In this document: positions 1 through 5,862 of the stretch, in pieces
Position numbering within the stretch: position 1 is the stretch's first letter
How the letters are laid out: each line of letters starts with the position of its first letter
From: Bdellovibrionales bacterium
GTDB lineage: Bacteria > Bdellovibrionota > Bdellovibrionia > Bdellovibrionales > JAMPXM01
Assembly: GCA_005792225.1 (NCBI GenBank)
Contig: SXSP01000349.1
Coordinates: 1-9,615 of the forward strand
Direction of reading: 5' to 3'
DNA: 9,615 bases
Position numbers and translations under genes: made by a program
Notes under the pieces: generated by a model
The model's database searches: none
Seen by the model: only the letters and a program-made list of their open reading frames with translations
What the model was told of the DNA's origin: nothing

Positions 1-1
1 A

Positions 2-325
2 AAAGCTCTGAAGTATCTCGATCAGAAGGGCGTCGCCTACGAGCGTATTCCCATTGTCGACAAACCACCGTCGGTGAGTGAACTCAAGAAGATGCTGGGT
101 TACCTCAAGGCGGGCGGCGGAAGCTTTAAGAACCTCTTTAACACCTCCGGACTTCAGTACCGTGAACTCGGTATCTCCGAGAAGATCAAAGCCGGCATGA
201 GTGAGAGCGAGGCCCTCGAGCTCCTTGCCCAAAACGGCAAGCTGATTAAGCGCCCCTTTCTCCTGACCGAAAGTTCAGGAACAGTCGGCTTCAAAGAAGC
301 CGAGTGGTCCAAACTCATCCGCTGA
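2..325 (+). CDS. ArsC/Spx-family thioredoxin-fold protein, C-terminal part (5' truncated)
   Basis: The reading frame is open from base 2 to the TGA at 323-325. A GTG at 74 could be read as a start, but the frame upstream (K-A-L-K-Y-L-D-Q-K-G-V-A-Y-E-R) is clearly the family's helix and second strand, so the gene begins before the window. About 107 residues are visible, close to a full ArsC/Spx fold of roughly 115-120. Family hallmarks are a Gly-rich stretch followed by KNLFNTSG and YREL, and the KLIKRPFLL segment containing the conserved Arg-Pro near the active site. The N-terminal cysteine motif (CxxC, CxxS or CX5R), which would separate arsenate reductase from a Spx-like regulator or a YffB-like protein, lies off the window, so the activity cannot be assigned. 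The C-terminus fits a cytoplasmic protein. The family call is fairly secure and the function is open. Confidence 0.85.
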   Translation, partial: KALKYLDQKGVAYERIPIVDKPPSVSELKKMLGYLKAGGGSFKNLFNTSGLQYRELGISEKIKAGMSESEALELLAQNGKLIKRPFLLTESSGTVGFKEAEWSKLIR

Positions 326-340
326 CAAGGGGTGGCAAGC

Positions 341-399
341 AGAAGGTACGCCGTACCGCCAGCGGTACAGGGTACCGCCGGCGGTACGGCGTACCTTCT
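341..399. repeat. Nested 59-base inverted repeat (REP-like hairpin)
   Basis: Bases 341-360 and 380-399 are perfect 20-base inverted arms. Inside them, 362-368 (GCGGTAC) and 372-378 (GTACCGC) form a second 7-base stem around a 3-base loop. The only mismatch is A361 against C379, so the whole element can fold into one long hairpin of 27 pairs. It is built from variants of a smaller unit: the palindrome GGTACGCCGTACC (345-357), its complement at 383-395, and GGTAC units between. No T-run follows on either strand, so it is not a canonical intrinsic terminator, though it could stop or stabilise the 3' end of the upstream mRNA. A REP/MITE-like chromosomal repeat is the best guess. It ends two bases before the candidate sigma-28 promoter. 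Confidence 0.85.
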
Positions 400-401
400 C
401 C

Positions 402-428
402 TCAAGTTTGGGTGTCTCTTTCCGATAA
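402..428 (+). promoter_or_regulatory. Candidate sigma-28 (FliA-type) promoter
   Basis: TCAAGTTT (402-409), an 11-base spacer, then TCCGATAA (421-428). The classical FliA consensus is TAAAGTTT-N11-GCCGATAA, so the site matches 14 of 16 positions with the exact spacer. Transcription would start near 435 and leave a leader of about 65 bases before the ATG at 500. The downstream gene encodes an exported protein with a FlgT-C-like domain, which suits flagellar-class control. The match and spacing are seen directly; use of the promoter is inferred. Confidence 0.6.
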
Positions 429-499
429 AGGGTTACCAGTACGGTGTGACTTCACCGGGGAGGCCAGGATGGTATGCCCGCAAAGGAAGGGAATCCTTT

Positions 500-1243
500 A
501 TGTATGGCCTCACGCCCATGGCGGCGCTCAAGAGAGCGTTCATCTGGGTCCTCGGCGCGATCGGAATCGTGCAGGGACTTTGCCTCGCTGATGCTTATGC
601 TCAAAATCTATCGGGCGCGCCGCTGATCTTCGATGTCAGACGATCGCTTCCGCTTGAACCGAACGAACCCGTGTTTCACGACTTTTACATCAACGCGGGC
701 CCTGAAGCGGGTTTCCGTAAGGGGATGTACGTGACGGTGGTCAGGCTCGTGCCGGTTCACGATCCGGTTCAGAACAAACAGCAGGCCACGCTCTCAATCA
801 ACGTCGCCAAACTTCAAGTTATCCACGTCGAGAGAAACATCACGGTCGCGAGACTTCAATCCGAGTTCACGGATGAAGAGCGGCCGACTCTTGAATTCGA
901 GTCGGTGATGATCGGCGATCGCATCGATCCCGCTTCGATGACGATGGAGGCTCCCGCGGCCAAGAAGAAGAAATCCGCGAAGGCGGCACCAGGAAAGACG
1001 GAAGAAGCCGTCGTGCAAGTCGCCGTTCAGGTCACGGCACCGCAAGTCGCGACCACATCGGCGGCTCCGCCGGCGGCACCCGCTCCGGCGGCGCCGGCCG
1101 CCGTGGTGGCTGCGGCGACAGCGTCTGCACCAGCAGCGGAATCGGCCCCTGTAGCGGTTCCAGGAGAGGTCAAAAGTGCTTCCTTAAGCTCTTCCTCGCC
1201 TGCTATGGTCCGCGTTCCCGTGCCGAGCGCCCCGTCTAAATAA
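500..1243 (+). CDS. Exported protein with FlgT-C-like domain and Ala/Pro-rich tail
   Basis: A 247-residue protein. The frame is open back to 332, but that stretch translates the inverted repeat and the promoter, so it is not coding. The ATG at 500 has a purine-rich ribosome binding site (GGAAGGGA) and begins a good signal peptide: K11-R12, a hydrophobic core at about 13-30, and cleavage after AYA (residue 34). ATG 518 is an alternative start. Mature residues of about 40-150 form a beta-rich domain with INAGPEAGFRKGMYVTVVR, then KLQVIHVERNITVARL and MIGDRI. This 'Gly-x-x-x-Gly, x-V, then V-x-x-x-x-x-x-A-R' pattern resembles the C-terminal domain of FlgT and other small envelope-assembly beta domains. 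After residue 155 comes a KKKKSAK patch and a long low-complexity Ala/Pro/Val tail, possibly periplasm-spanning or wall-associated. I do not recognise a named gene. A role in flagellar or motility envelope structures is inferred from the fold resemblance plus the upstream sigma-28-like site. Confidence 0.8.
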   Translation: MYGLTPMAALKRAFIWVLGAIGIVQGLCLADAYAQNLSGAPLIFDVRRSLPLEPNEPVFHDFYINAGPEAGFRKGMYVTVVRLVPVHDPVQNKQQATLSINVAKLQVIHVERNITVARLQSEFTDEERPTLEFESVMIGDRIDPASMTMEAPAAKKKKSAKAAPGKTEEAVVQVAVQVTAPQVATTSAAPPAAPAPAAPAAVVAAATASAPAAESAPVAVPGEVKSASLSSSSPAMVRVPVPSAPSK

Positions 1244-1298
1244 AGTCTCTTCGATGACTGAAACGGCCGCCCCGGCACTTGCGAGAGGTGCGGCCGAT

Positions 1299-2207
1299 AT
1301 GTCTGATTCCAATCATCAATTTTTTCGACTGAAAGCTTCCGGGATTCTCAGAAGTCGCGAGGATGATTTCACGAGCCTTTGCTTCGAGGTTGGAGCCGCG
1401 GGTGTTGCCGAGGATCTTCCGTTCGTGCAGCGTGATCTGCGCTATGATCCCGACGTTCTCGAGACGCCGACGCTCGACGCGAATGTCTACTTCACGGAAG
1501 CTCCGGGTGAATCAGCCGTCTTGAAGATTCAAGGGGAGTTCCCCGATGCAAAACTCGAAGTCTTCACCGAAGAAAATCGCGACTGGCTCACCGAGTGGAA
1601 AAAGGGCTTTAAGCCGTTTCGCTTCGCGGGCGATTTTTGGATCGTGCCGAGTTGGTGCGAAGTTCCTCCCGAGGCCCCCAGGGATGCGGCGAAGATTCTT
1701 TACGTCGAGCCGGGCATGGCGTTCGGAACAGGAACCCACGAGACAACTCGCCTGGCCGCCGGCTACGTGATTGAGGAGTCACTTCGCTCAAGGCCGCATT
1801 CTCTCCTTGATGTCGGAACGGGAACGGGCGTTCTCGCGCTCGTCGCTCATCGTCTGGGCGCGCAGGATGTGGTCGGAATCGATAACGATCCCGAAGCGAG
1901 AAGAACCGCGCGGGAAAATCTCGATCTCAACAAAGAGAGTGGAATCGCCATTCCTGACCAGAACCTCGAGGACATTCAACAAGAATACGACGTCGTCGTC
2001 GCGAACATCATCGACGGCGTGCTGACGCTTCTCAAGCACGACCTCACGCGCGTATTGAAGCCTGGCGGTCGCATGATTCTTTCGGGAATTCTCATGGACC
2101 GTGAAGGCGAGTTCTATGAGGATTTCACCTCATCAACGGGCCTCAAGCTCATAAAGAAAACTCACGACGGTGAGTGGTCGGCGGCGATCCTGGAGAAGGC
2201 GAAATGA
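1299..2207 (+). CDS. prmA: Ribosomal protein L11 methyltransferase PrmA
   Basis: A cytoplasmic SAM-dependent enzyme that trimethylates lysines and the N-terminus of ribosomal protein L11. With the ATG at 1299 it has 302 residues, close to the usual 290-300. That start follows GAGAGGTG at an 8-base spacing. The in-frame ATG at 1254 lacks a ribosome binding site and would add 15 non-family residues. The N-terminal L11-recognition domain covers about 1-100. The PrmA signature EPGMAFGTGTHETT starts at E137. The SAM-binding motif I is LLDVGTGTGVLAL (169-181), the acidic residues of motif II are in GIDND, the VVANII motif has N236, and LKPGGRMILSGIL follows. All the key catalytic-domain motifs look intact. 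The gene overlaps rsmE by ATGA, so the two are probably translated together. Confidence 0.97.
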   Translation: MSDSNHQFFRLKASGILRSREDDFTSLCFEVGAAGVAEDLPFVQRDLRYDPDVLETPTLDANVYFTEAPGESAVLKIQGEFPDAKLEVFTEENRDWLTEWKKGFKPFRFAGDFWIVPSWCEVPPEAPRDAAKILYVEPGMAFGTGTHETTRLAAGYVIEESLRSRPHSLLDVGTGTGVLALVAHRLGAQDVVGIDNDPEARRTARENLDLNKESGIAIPDQNLEDIQQEYDVVVANIIDGVLTLLKHDLTRVLKPGGRMILSGILMDREGEFYEDFTSSTGLKLIKKTHDGEWSAAILEKAK

Positions 2208-2974
2208 GGCGCTACTGGATCCCGAAGGACGCGCGTGAGGGCGACGAAGTTCGTTTGAGCGGGGATGTTCTGCATCACATTCGCGATGTTTGCCGCATGC
2301 ACAAGGGATCTAAGTTCGAAGTCATCACCGAGGGCGGTGAGGCTCATCTCGTGGAGATTGTCTCGGAATCAAAACACGAATCGCGCGCGATGATTCTCGA
2401 AACTCGTGTGATCCCGCAGTTACCCGAGCCGCACATTCATTTGGTGATGTCGGTTCCGCGATTTCCGGTTTTTGAAGCGGTCGTGGAAAAAGCGGTGGAG
2501 CTCGGCGTGAAGTCGATTCAGCCGTTTTATTCGGAGTTCAGCTTCATTCGCACGCAGTCTGACGTCTTCGATAAGAAGCGCCACCGTTTCGAGAAGATCG
2601 TTCAGAGCGCCACCCAGCAATCGGGGCGGGGGGAGCTCATGCCCATCGAGGAGCCGATTTCCCTCGATGAACTTCTCGCGAAGTTTAACCGAACCGAGCG
2701 CGTTGGGGGTCTCTTCGCTTATGAGGGCGCGGGCGTGCTCTCGGCACGAGAGGGGATCGAGGCGCTTCGCTCCATTTCCGGTGGTGGTTCTGGTGGTGTG
2801 CAGAGCGTCTGGATCTTCGTGGGCGCCGAAGGTGGATTCTCGGAGCGAGAGGTGGAGCTCTTTAAATCCCACGGCCTGAAGCCCGTCACCCTGGGTCCCC
2901 AAGTTCTCCGCGTTGAAACGGCTTGCGTCACCTTGGTCGGCATCATAAAGTATGGCTTTGATTTGATGCGTTGA
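2204..2974 (+). CDS. rsmE: 16S rRNA m3U1498 methyltransferase RsmE
   Basis: A SPOUT-class enzyme that methylates N3 of U1498 in 16S rRNA. The ATG at 2204 overlaps the prmA stop (ATGA), follows GGAGAAGG, and gives the typical N-terminus MRRYWIP, so it is preferred to the in-frame GTG at 2174. It has 256 residues against a usual 240-250. An N-terminal PUA-like RNA-binding domain (about 1-75, with VLHHIRDVCRMHKG) precedes the knotted SPOUT domain. Landmarks are VEKAVELGVKSIQPF, the SATQQSGRG motif, FVGAEGGFSEREV (V206-V218) and the knot GPQVLRVETA (231-240). A flexible Gly/Ser stretch (SGGGSGG) just before the FVGAEGG strand accounts for some of the extra length. All family motifs are present. 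Pairing with prmA places two ribosome-modification enzymes in one transcript. Confidence 0.96.
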   Translation: MRRYWIPKDAREGDEVRLSGDVLHHIRDVCRMHKGSKFEVITEGGEAHLVEIVSESKHESRAMILETRVIPQLPEPHIHLVMSVPRFPVFEAVVEKAVELGVKSIQPFYSEFSFIRTQSDVFDKKRHRFEKIVQSATQQSGRGELMPIEEPISLDELLAKFNRTERVGGLFAYEGAGVLSAREGIEALRSISGGGSGGVQSVWIFVGAEGGFSEREVELFKSHGLKPVTLGPQVLRVETACVTLVGIIKYGFDLMR

Positions 2975-2980
2975 TTGGGG

Positions 2981-2996
2981 CGGGTTTTAAAACCCG
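2981..2996. other. 16-base perfect palindrome between rsmE and the RDD gene
   Basis: CGGGTTTTAAAACCCG lies 6 bases after the rsmE stop and ends 22 bases before the next ATG. As RNA it could fold as a six-pair stem with a UUAA loop, but no T-run follows on either strand, so a canonical terminator is not supported. As DNA it has the perfect twofold symmetry of a dimeric regulator's operator. No promoter elements are clear around it, so the role is unknown. Confidence 0.5.
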
Positions 2997-3018
2997 AGCG
3001 TGAGAGGGAGCTGAAGAA

Positions 3019-4098
3019 ATGTCGGATGGGATGGACCGCGGCGATCTTTTCGATGATTTCGAGTTCAAGCCGTTAACCGACGGCCTCGGCTTCCACAAGA
3101 AAGCGGAGAAGATCAAGTCTGACATCAAGGCGTCTCAGATTGCCTTTGATACGACGGCGCGCACGGTTCCTGAACCTCCACCGCGGGCGACGATCACAAA
3201 CAAAATCTCTGAACCGGAACCGCTCAGTGCCCCGTTGGGCTCATCGCTCGGTGCTTCGCCCGCGGCTCCCGCGCGGCCGGCATCGCAAAGCATTTCGGAT
3301 TTGATCGCGTCACTTCCGCCGTCGCTCGATTACGTTGAAACGCCTGCGGCAAAGGAGCCGGCTGGCTATACGCGCCCGCAGATCTTTCAGCCCATCGCGC
3401 GTGAAGAATTCAAAACTGATTTTAAATCTGACTTCAAGACTCCTTCAGCGGCGACGATTCCGCCGATGCCGGGGCCCACGATCGGTTCCGTATTACCGGC
3501 GCCGGGTACGAAGGCAGGTGGCGTGATGACGGCTGCGGCAATTCCCGCGCCGACCGTGGGAGCGACTCTGCCGGCTTCGCCGTATCGTGATCGGATGAAC
3601 GAAAGTTTTGCGAAAGCCTTCCCCCATGCGGGAGCGACGAAGCGCGAGACGGTTTCGACCGATGCGGAGCAAACGCTTCAACCCGTTGTCCACAACATGG
3701 CAGGCGCCATTCTCGATGCGATGGTGGCTCTCGGAATCAGCACGATTTTCCTCGTCTGCATCCTCGCGATCACGCGCGTGAACCTGATGGGGCTTCTCAC
3801 GAATGCGAATACGGATGTGGCGACCCAGATTCATTTGGGTCTTCTCTTCCTCGCGGTTCTTCAGATGTACATGCTCACGGCACGCAGCTTCTTCGGCGCT
3901 TCTCTCGGAGAGTGGGCGTTCGATATTCAAGTGGGAACCGAGGAGCAACAGAGACGCGCGGTCTATCCGCTGCAGGTGGCTTGGAGAACGCTGCTCGTGA
4001 CGATCACGGGCTTCTTCCCACTCCCGCTGATCTCGCTCGCGATGAAGCGCGACGTGACCAAGCAACTCACGGGCGTTGAGCTTCTTCGTCGCCCGTAA
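3019..4098 (+). CDS. RDD-family membrane protein with long Pro/Ala-rich N-terminal extension
   Basis: A 359-residue protein. ATG 3019 follows GAGGGAG with 8-base spacing. It ends in tandem stops (TAA TAG). Residues 1-220 are soluble and mostly disordered, rich in Pro, Ala and Ser. They contain a compact motif near the start, FEFKPLTDGLGFHKKAEK (about residues 14-31), and a short tandem FKTDFKSDFKT. Residues 225-359 form the RDD domain, with three membrane segments at about 230-252 (containing D233), 272-288 and 321-342. Between the second and third is FFGASLGEWAFDIQV, the equivalent of the family's G-x-S/T-L-G-K motif. The usual first Arg of R-D-D is not evident near M227. RDD proteins are inner-membrane proteins, sometimes transporters, but most have no known function. 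Pairing with rfaE2 hints at an envelope role, no more. Confidence 0.85.
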   Translation: MSDGMDRGDLFDDFEFKPLTDGLGFHKKAEKIKSDIKASQIAFDTTARTVPEPPPRATITNKISEPEPLSAPLGSSLGASPAAPARPASQSISDLIASLPPSLDYVETPAAKEPAGYTRPQIFQPIAREEFKTDFKSDFKTPSAATIPPMPGPTIGSVLPAPGTKAGGVMTAAAIPAPTVGATLPASPYRDRMNESFAKAFPHAGATKRETVSTDAEQTLQPVVHNMAGAILDAMVALGISTIFLVCILAITRVNLMGLLTNANTDVATQIHLGLLFLAVLQMYMLTARSFFGASLGEWAFDIQVGTEEQQRRAVYPLQVAWRTLLVTITGFFPLPLISLAMKRDVTKQLTGVELLRRP

Positions 4099-4110
4099 TA
4101 GAAAGCTCCC

Positions 4111-4578
4111 ATGGGCAAAGTCGTCAACTCCTGGAAAGAACTTTCAACCGATCTCGCCGCGAAAAGGGCGGGCCGCAAGGTCGTCTTCACGAATGGTTGC
4201 TTCGATATTCTGCACGTTGGCCACGTTCGCTATTTAAAAGAGGCGCGCGCTCAAGGAGACTTCCTGGTCGTTGGTCTCAATACCGACGCGAGTGTGAGGC
4301 GCTTAAAAGGTCCTGAGCGCCCGATTCAGAACGAGGGCGCCCGAGCCGAGATCATGGCATCTTTGGCTTGCGTGGATTTCGTCACTTGGTTTGATGAAGA
4401 GACGCCCGAGGACTTGATCCGTGAAGTACGGCCCGACGTTCTCGTTAAGGGCGGTGACTGGACCGTTGATAAAATCGCGGGCGGAAAGTTCGTTCAAAGT
4501 TACGGAGGTGAAGTGAAATCACTTACGTTCGTCGATTGCTTCTCGACCACGAAGATCGTCGAGAAGATCAAAGCTTAA
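4111..4578 (+). CDS. rfaE2: D-glycero-beta-D-manno-heptose 1-phosphate adenylyltransferase
   Basis: A cytoplasmic nucleotidyltransferase that transfers AMP from ATP to heptose-1-phosphate, giving ADP-heptose for the LPS inner core. It has 155 residues, the normal size for the stand-alone C-terminal domain of Hld[13 protein letters not shown] (27-38) carries the nucleotidyltransferase HxGH motif (H35, H38). LKGPERPI (about 65-72) and VLVKGGDW follow, and [10 protein letters not shown] (144-153) is the family's C-terminal S/T-T-x-I/V motif. The kinase half of HldE is absent here, so it must be a separate gene elsewhere. The start lies 12 bases after the RDD stop, with only a weak ribosome binding site (AGAAAG). 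Its stop codon overlaps that of the opposing lipoprotein gene. The activity call is strong; the symbol could equally be written hldE-C. Confidence 0.93.
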   Translation: MGKVVNSWKELSTDLAAKRAGRKVVFTNGCFDILHVGHVRYLKEARAQGDFLVVGLNTDASVRRLKGPERPIQNEGARAEIMASLACVDFVTWFDEETPEDLIREVRPDVLVKGGDWTVDKIAGGKFVQSYGGEVKSLTFVDCFSTTKIVEKIKA

Positions 4579-5063
4579 TCCGCACAAACAATGTAAGCGA
4601 TAGGTTGGGTTCCGACCGTTGCCGCGCGATCCGGATATTCCTCGATCAGCGCCGTCTCGCCCGATTTCATTCGGAGACCTTCGGTGACGACCCGGTCTAA
4701 AGGTGAGGGCGGAAGACTCTCGCAGCCGAAAAGAAACGTATCAAAGAAAGCTTGTCCCGATTGGCGCGGGCTCCAGAAGTAGCGGTTGGAGTGGACATAG
4801 ACGTGCTCACCCTTCTTCAGCCGATGGGGTTCGAGGGCGCGGCCGTCAAACTTCACCGACTTTGATCGAAACGTCTCGACGGGATTGCCCCAAATCATCG
4901 CGCGCGTTTTTTCGGTTTCAACGGGTGAGCCGTCGACTTCAAGCTCCGGAAATTTTTGGGAGCTCGCGGGTGCGCGATGAAAGTCGTAAGGTTCGTTCGT
5001 CGCGCAGGCACCGAGACCGAGCGAAACGAAAACCAAGATAAAGGGGCGAAGTCCCTGGCGCAT
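4575..5063 (-). CDS. Small lipoprotein of unknown function
   Basis: A 162-residue protein on the minus strand. The start ATG (complement of 5061-5063) has a very strong ribosome binding site, GGAGGTG, at the complement of 5068-5074. The N-terminus has R2, R6, a hydrophobic core and the lipobox LGAC (C20), so it should be lipidated and anchored in a membrane. Residue +2 after the cysteine is Ala, giving no sign of inner-membrane retention, so the outer membrane is likely. The mature part has no recognised domain. It contains two further cysteines (C114, C160), which could form a disulfide in the periplasm, and ends three residues after the TQPIAYIV strand. The gene converges on rfaE2 and shares the palindrome TTAA (4575-4578) for both stops. 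I do not recognise a family. Confidence 0.85.
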   Translation of the reverse strand: MRQGLRPFILVFVSLGLGACATNEPYDFHRAPASSQKFPELEVDGSPVETEKTRAMIWGNPVETFRSKSVKFDGRALEPHRLKKGEHVYVHSNRYFWSPRQSGQAFFDTFLFGCESLPPSPLDRVVTEGLRMKSGETALIEEYPDRAATVGTQPIAYIVCAD

Positions 5064-5196
5064 GAAGCACCTCCGCTCAAATCAGGATAAAGACAAACGC
5101 GCCTTGTGGGCAGTCCAGGAGCCGCGGCGAGACTCTGGTCGAGAGAGACCTCAAGCTTCTGGGATGTTTGAACTTTATGAGTCAAGATAAGAGGGA
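5064..5196. other. Divergent intergenic region
   Basis: This 133-base gap separates the minus-strand lipoprotein from the plus-strand barrel operon and must hold both promoters if each is transcribed locally. It contains the lipoprotein's ribosome binding site. TTGAAC at 5168-5173 and AGATAA at 5185-5190 look like promoter hexamers but are only 11 bases apart. No well-spaced -35/-10 pair convinced me on either strand. No terminator or long repeat is visible. Confidence 0.5.
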
Positions 5197-5862
5197 ATGC
5201 GCTCGTTCATCTTTGCTTCCATCATCTTCGTGTCCTCGCTCGCCCATGCGGCTCCTCGGGATCCTTATGATCTTCCGGAACCCGTCGCCATTCAGGGGCG
5301 CAAGTATCAGATGAGTCAGAGCGTGTTTGCTTCCGCGGGTTACTTGCCGGTTGATTCGTTCAACAAGGGGTGGGGTTTTTCCGGGGGATACCGCTACGCC
5401 TTTACGCCGTATTTGACGTGGGAAGTAATCAGCTACACGCAAGTGGCGAATTCCGAGACGCAACTCAAGAAAGATCTCGATAGCCTCAATCTCGATGTCA
5501 AGAACGTGGGTCTCGGGGGTGTTCTCGATTGGCCTAAACAAATTTACATGTCGGGTTTGCATTACGCCCCGTTTTACTCGAAGAGCTTGATGTTCAACTC
5601 GACGCTCGTTTACAGCGAGTCGAGCGTGTTCCTCGGAGCGGGAACGATCAACTTCAACACGGTCGGCATCAAGCCGATGATCGCGCCGGGTCTTTCGAAT
5701 CGGACTTACATTTCGCGGAATGCGGCGGTGAACCTCTACTTCCGCACTTACTTCTATAACGACGACAATACCGGCATCACGAACATCTTCGATTTCGGAA
5801 TCGGGTTCGAGTACGGATTCCAACTGTTCGGCGGAGGGTCGTCACGTGGCGACTCCGAATAA
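5197..5862 (+). CDS. Outer-membrane beta-barrel protein, first gene of envelope operon
   Basis: A 221-residue protein with a signal peptide (residues 1-18, cleaved after AHA). The mature chain alternates polar and aromatic residues in short amphipathic strands: FASAGYLP, GWGFSGGYRYAFTPYLTWEVISYT, NAAVNLYFRTYFY and FDFGIGFEYGFQLFG. This is the pattern of a small eight- to ten-strand outer-membrane barrel. It resembles the 'outer membrane beta-barrel domain' proteins common in Myxococcota and Bdellovibrionota, which include the GltA/GltB type. The start is fixed: an in-frame TAA at 5188-5190 blocks anything upstream, yet the only Shine-Dalgarno-like bases (GAGGG, 5191-5195) sit one base from the ATG, unusually close. 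The last 17 bases overlap the next gene and encode a short hydrophilic tail after the barrel. The barrel call is good; the Glt link is inference. Confidence 0.82.
   Translation: MRSFIFASIIFVSSLAHAAPRDPYDLPEPVAIQGRKYQMSQSVFASAGYLPVDSFNKGWGFSGGYRYAFTPYLTWEVISYTQVANSETQLKKDLDSLNLDVKNVGLGGVLDWPKQIYMSGLHYAPFYSKSLMFNSTLVYSESSVFLGAGTINFNTVGIKPMIAPGLSNRTYISRNAAVNLYFRTYFYNDDNTGITNIFDFGIGFEYGFQLFGGGSSRGDSE

Noticed and set aside
332..499. N-terminal extension of the exported protein back to a GTG at 332
   Set aside because: It translates the inverted repeat and the sigma-28-like promoter, gives a repetitive non-protein-like sequence, and would bury the signal peptide starting at 500.
1254..1298. prmA start at ATG 1254
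   Set aside because: No ribosome binding site precedes it and the extra 15 residues are not family-like. ATG 1299 has a good site and gives the normal N-terminus.
3493..4065. 190-codon antisense frame over the RDD gene
   Set aside because: It has a His/Arg/Glu-rich shadow composition, while the plus strand encodes three membrane segments.
5168..5190. TTGAAC and AGATAA as a sigma-70 promoter for the barrel operon
   Set aside because: The spacing is 11 bases rather than about 17.
5182..5823. 213-codon antisense frame over the barrel gene
   Set aside because: It is rich in Arg/Glu/His with no recognisable motif, and the plus strand has a clear signal peptide and barrel pattern. Long antisense frames follow from the codon bias here.
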